From the NCBI RefSeq assembly GCF_015142735.1, contig NZ_JACSPN010000021.1, positions 5,132 to 69,131 on the forward strand: DNA of 64,000 nucleotides. Direction: 5' to 3'. Under the pieces are notes generated by a model that saw nothing but the letters and a program-made list of their open reading frames with translations, did not search any database and was not told where the DNA came from. Below, one piece after another: positions 61,709-64,000 of the stretch. Each line of letters starts with the position of its first letter. The first letter of the stretch is position 1. Both the position numbers and the translations under genes were made by a program. This DNA is from Oerskovia douganii (GTDB lineage: Bacteria; Actinomycetota; Actinomycetes; Actinomycetales; Cellulomonadaceae).

Positions 61709-62629
61709 CTACCAGGCGTTGAGGTGCCGGTGCTCGTGCCCGCGCGGCGGCTCGTACTCGGCGTGCGGGCCCGGCTGGAGGTAGGTGCGGGCGAACGTCA
61801 GCGACGCCGCGAGGTCCTCGTAGCGTTCGGCGGCCGTGCGGGCTCTCCGGGTCGCGATCTCGACCACGACGTCGCCTTCCCAGCCGCGGCGCACGAGCTC
61901 GCCCAGCACCTTGTCGCACGGCTGGGTGCCGCGCCCGGGGACCATGTGCTCGTCCTTCATGGAGTCGGTGCCGTCGGCGAGGTGGACGTGCGCGAGGCGG
62001 TCGCCGAACACGTCGAGCAGGTCGAGGCTGTTCTGGCGCGCGACGGCCGCGTGCGACAGGTCGAGCGTCACGGCGTCGTACGGGTGGTCGGTGGGGTCCC
62101 AGCCGGGCAGGTACGCCTGGACCTCGCGCTTGCGGCCCCGCCACGGGTACATGTTCTCGACGGCGACCGTGACGCCCGTGGCCTCGTTGAGCTCGCGCAC
62201 GTGGTCGGCGAACCCGCGTGCGTACAGGCCCTGCCACCGGAAGGGCGGGTGCACGACCACGGTCTGCGCCCCGAGCTCGAGCGCGAGGTCGACGGTCTGC
62301 TCGAGCTTGGGTCCGGGCAGCCGACCCCACACGCGCTGGCTCACGAGGAGCGTGGGGGCGTGGACGCTGCGGATGGGGACCCCGACGTCGGCCGAGAGCT
62401 TGGCGAGGGCCTTCGCGTCCTGGGTGGTCGTGTCCGACCAGACCATGACCTCCATGCCGTCGTAGCCCAGGTGGGCGGCGGCCTCGAAGGCGAACGGCGC
62501 CTTGCGCGGGTAGACGCTGGCGCTGGACAGCGTGACCTTGATCCGGGACCCGTCGGCCGGGCCTGTCTCACCTCCCCGGCTCTCGCCCTCGACGGGCGGC
62601 TGGGCGTCGGGCGTCGTCGCTTCACGCAT
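61709..62629 (-). CDS. Sugar phosphate isomerase/epimerase-like TIM barrel protein
   Basis: A 306-residue AP-endonuclease-2-like TIM barrel. After a polar tail, IKVTLSSASVYPRKAPFAFEAAAHLGYDGMEVMVW is strand 1 and helix 1. TVVVHPPFRW, VTVAVENMYPWRG, VTLDLSHAAVA and HVHLADGTDS, EHMVPGRGTQP and DVVVEIATR carry the His, Glu and Asp metal ligands. Members epimerise or isomerise sugars, and some are endonucleases. Substrate unknown. No obvious partner. Confidence 0.87.
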   Translation of the reverse strand: MREATTPDAQPPVEGESRGGETGPADGSRIKVTLSSASVYPRKAPFAFEAAAHLGYDGMEVMVWSDTTTQDAKALAKLSADVGVPIRSVHAPTLLVSQRVWGRLPGPKLEQTVDLALELGAQTVVVHPPFRWQGLYARGFADHVRELNEATGVTVAVENMYPWRGRKREVQAYLPGWDPTDHPYDAVTLDLSHAAVARQNSLDLLDVFGDRLAHVHLADGTDSMKDEHMVPGRGTQPCDKVLGELVRRGWEGDVVVEIATRRARTAAERYEDLAASLTFARTYLQPGPHAEYEPPRGHEHRHLNAW

Positions 62630-62740
62630 TCCGACACCCTAGCGCCGTCGCGTGTGCGTCGTTCACGGGGGCGTCCTGGGGAGTCCCCGAACTCTGGCAG
62701 GATGCTGCTCGACCGAACCGCCCGGAGCGCTGGAGTGTGC

Positions 62741-62899
62741 ATGGATCGTCCCGACGTCGTCTCGCCCTCGACCGTCGGCACGACGCGTCCGGGCCTCGGC
62801 CCGGGCGAGGACGTCGTCCTCTCGACCGAGACCGACGACGCGCGCGCGCTCGCGGCGCTGGAGTCGCTCGTGGCGTACCTGGAGCAGGACTCGGCCTGA
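62741..62899 (+). pseudogene. Orphan HPr C-terminal fragment
   Basis: From ATG 62741 this frame encodes 52 residues. The last 35 (GLGPGEDVVLSTETDDARALAALESLVAYLEQ...) line up with residues 53-88 of the intact HPr encoded 320 bp downstream (AAGDQVVLATETDGVEAEAALDALAAFLE). The part with the active His and Ser46 is missing and replaced by unrelated sequence, so it cannot carry phosphate. Probably a remnant of a tandem duplication, although expression of a short protein is possible. Confidence 0.6.
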
Positions 62900-63020
62900 G
62901 GCCGCGCGGGCTCGGCCTGCGCCGGAGGTCGCGGCCCGGGTCCCGGGCGGGGTCCCGGCCCGACGGCGTCGCTCCCGTCCCGTCCGACACCTCGCCCCGC
63001 GCGCGGGGCCGGGTCGGGCT

Positions 63021-63084
63021 CGTCGAGCGCGCGGTTCGCGTGGTCCACGGCGCGGTGCGACCCGCCCGAACCGCACGCTCGACG
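63021..63084. repeat. Imperfect palindromic element B (REP-like)
   Basis: CGTCGAGCGCGCGGTTCG (63021-63038) pairs with the reverse complement at 63067-63084, with one mismatch, around a 28-nt loop containing CGGTGCG. It resembles element A at 49802-49857 in stem sequence and loop length. It lies in the 320-bp gap between the HPr fragment and ptsH, which otherwise shows only the dre site. Confidence 0.5.
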
Positions 63085-63187
63085 CTTCCGTCGACGTCCC
63101 GGTCGACCTGCTGCCGGACGCGGCACGGCTCCGCTCCCCCGCCCCCTTCGCGTGGTCCCCCACCGGGGCAGACCTCCGCTACAGTGG

Positions 63188-63203
63188 ACTGGTCTATACC
63201 ACT
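63188..63203. promoter_or_regulatory. DasR-type dre operator before ptsH
   Basis: ACTGGTCTATACCACT differs by one base from the DasR responsive element ACTGGTCTAGACCACT. It lies 19 bp before the HPr start. In Streptomyces DasR, a GntR regulator that senses amino-sugar phosphates, controls the general PTS genes, so the same control is likely here. Confidence 0.8.
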
Positions 63204-63221
63204 TCCAGGCAGGAGCACGTC

Positions 63222-63488
63222 ATGGAACGAACCGTCACCGTCGCCATCGCCGAGGGACTCCACGCGCGCCCTGCGGCGCTGTTCGTGGCCGAGGCGGGCA
63301 AGCAGCCCGTCCCCGTGACGCTCTCCAAGGAGGGCGCCGAGACCGTGGACGCCGCGAGCATCCTCGGCGTCATGACGCTCGGCGCCGCGGCGGGCGACCA
63401 GGTCGTGCTCGCGACCGAGACGGACGGCGTCGAGGCCGAGGCCGCCCTCGACGCGCTCGCGGCGTTCCTCGAGCGCGAGACCATCTGA
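63222..63488 (+). CDS. ptsH: PTS phosphocarrier protein HPr
   Basis: An 88-residue HPr. The phospho-accepting His14 is in EGLHARPAALF and the regulatory serine site is Ser46 in AASILGVMTLG. Length and ends match the family. It relays phosphate from Enzyme I (gene at 63695, convergent) to sugar-specific EII components. ATG 63222 follows GGAGCAC. Expression is probably controlled by DasR via the dre site. Confidence 0.95.
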   Translation: MERTVTVAIAEGLHARPAALFVAEAGKQPVPVTLSKEGAETVDAASILGVMTLGAAAGDQVVLATETDGVEAEAALDALAAFLERETI

Positions 63489-63615
63489 CCCGGGTCCCGG
63501 GCGCCGGACAGGCTCCCGGGGCCGCCCGAGGGACCTCGCCGGCTCGGGGCCGACCGGCGCCCGCCCGACTCCGCGTGCGGACGCTCGGCGTCGGGCCGTC
63601 GCGCACCCCACGCGG

Positions 63616-63659
63616 CGCTCGGCCCGCAGCCCCTCGGACGAGGGGCCACGGGCCGAGCG
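63616..63659. terminator. Bidirectional terminator between ptsH and ptsI
   Basis: CGCTCGGCCCG (63616-63626) pairs with CGGGCCGAGCG (63649-63659), with an inner GCCCCTC/GAGGGGC stem. It lies between the convergent genes. Confidence 0.65.
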
Positions 63660-63694
63660 GTCAGGATCGGCGGCGAGGTAGCGCCGCCCACGGA

Positions 63695-64000
63695 CTACAG
63701 CCCCAGCTCCTCCAGCACGGGCAACCGGGCACGGACCGCGTCCCGGGCAGCCGCCGCGGTCGGTGCGGCGACCGCGATCCTCGCCAGCTCGGCGCACTGC
63801 TCCGAGGTCGTGGCCGCGAGCACCGCCGCGACGTCGCCCAGGGCGCGCGGCGTCATCGACAACGACGCGACGCCGAGCCCCACGAGCACCGGGGCGAGGG
63901 CAGGGTCGGCCGCGGCCTCGCCGCATACCCCGACCGGTCGACCGTGCTCGGCACCACCCGCGCACGCCGCCCCCACGAGGGACAGGACCGCAGGCTGCCA
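63695..64000 (-). CDS. ptsI: PTS Enzyme I, C-terminal part (cut by window end)
   Basis: The frame is open to the window edge, giving the last 101 residues. PAVLSLVGAACAGGAEHGRPVGVCGEAAADPALAPVLVGLGVASLSMTPRALGDVAAVL matches the end of the PEP-binding domain of Enzyme I, including GVCGE with the catalytic Cys and LSM.P. It transfers phosphate from PEP to HPr. The convergent ptsH/ptsI arrangement is common in actinobacteria. Confidence 0.93.
   Translation of the reverse strand, partial: WQPAVLSLVGAACAGGAEHGRPVGVCGEAAADPALAPVLVGLGVASLSMTPRALGDVAAVLAATTSEQCAELARIAVAAPTAAAARDAVRARLPVLEELGL

Noticed and set aside
61724-62740. Upstream extension of the HPr-tail frame
   Set aside because: It is antisense to the sugar isomerase-like gene and shows no HPr N-terminal half.

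Overview
The window looks like chromosomal DNA from a very high-GC actinobacterium. Codon third positions are nearly all G or C, GTG starts are common, and many genes overlap by ATGA, GTGA or TGATG. DUF4235 proteins, DUF779 next to an aldehyde dehydrogenase, IdeR-type iron boxes and a DasR-type dre site before ptsH all fit Micrococcales, for example the Cellulomonas/Cellulosimicrobium/Oerskovia group. This placement is inferred from gene content only. I saw no rRNA, tRNA, CRISPR array or transposase.

Layout. 1-8.6 kb: small accessory genes (a DUF3558-like lipoprotein, a reductase, an SDR with a frameshifted divergent regulator) and a thiamine uptake operon (thiB-thiP-thiQ, minus strand) behind a TPP riboswitch. 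8.6-14 kb: an uncharacterised catabolic operon (GATase-like protein, ribokinase, DMT transporter, phosphotriesterase-like hydrolase) divergent from its LacI regulator, with three TTGCGCAA operators. 14-23 kb: small membrane proteins, narK, tam, and an operon of FMN reductase, two ABC exporters and a LacI regulator. 23-34.2 kb: a molybdenum cofactor block (moeA-moaC-mobA-DUF6457-moaD, with mog on the other strand) leading into narGHJI, so cofactor genes, enzyme and its assembly chaperone lie together, with narK about 12 kb away. 34.3-40.8 kb: a lone, less GC-rich AAA ATPase, a pirin, a structured RNA locus without a gene beside a DnaA-box cluster, DinB and monooxygenase-like proteins, and a sugar-porter MFS protein. 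40.9-48.9 kb: aldehyde dehydrogenase with DUF779 and a GAF-type regulator, TetR, a CPBP protease, a kinase-fold protein and an MFS transporter. 48.9-53.4 kb: iron-regulated heme acquisition (heme oxygenase, then hmuTUV), each part with an IdeR-like box. 53.4-54.6 kb: an Abi_2/AbiF HEPN protein preceded by a small RNA that can form a pseudoknot. 54.6-64 kb: a TipA-like MerR regulator, a frameshifted HAD phosphatase, a drug-type ABC exporter with divergent TetR, a sugar isomerase-like protein, an orphan HPr tail, ptsH, and the 3' part of ptsI.

The two most unusual regions are non-coding. The first is the RNA upstream of the Abi_2 gene (53405-53525): two hairpins with identical CCUU loops, an 8-bp long-range helix interleaved with a terminator stem, and a U-tract. 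It looks like the RNA half of a toxin-antitoxin or defence pair. The second is a roughly 400-nt minus-strand RNA (36780-37160) with many mutually consistent helices, a GNRA hairpin, two interleaved 8-bp pairings and a downstream hairpin. Its layout and several short sequence blocks resemble, from memory, HEARO/omega RNAs of IscB/IsrB elements, but no nuclease gene is present.

Two genes (the XRE regulator at 2592-3426 and the HAD phosphatase at 55538-56208) carry apparent frameshifts that could be real or could be sequencing errors.
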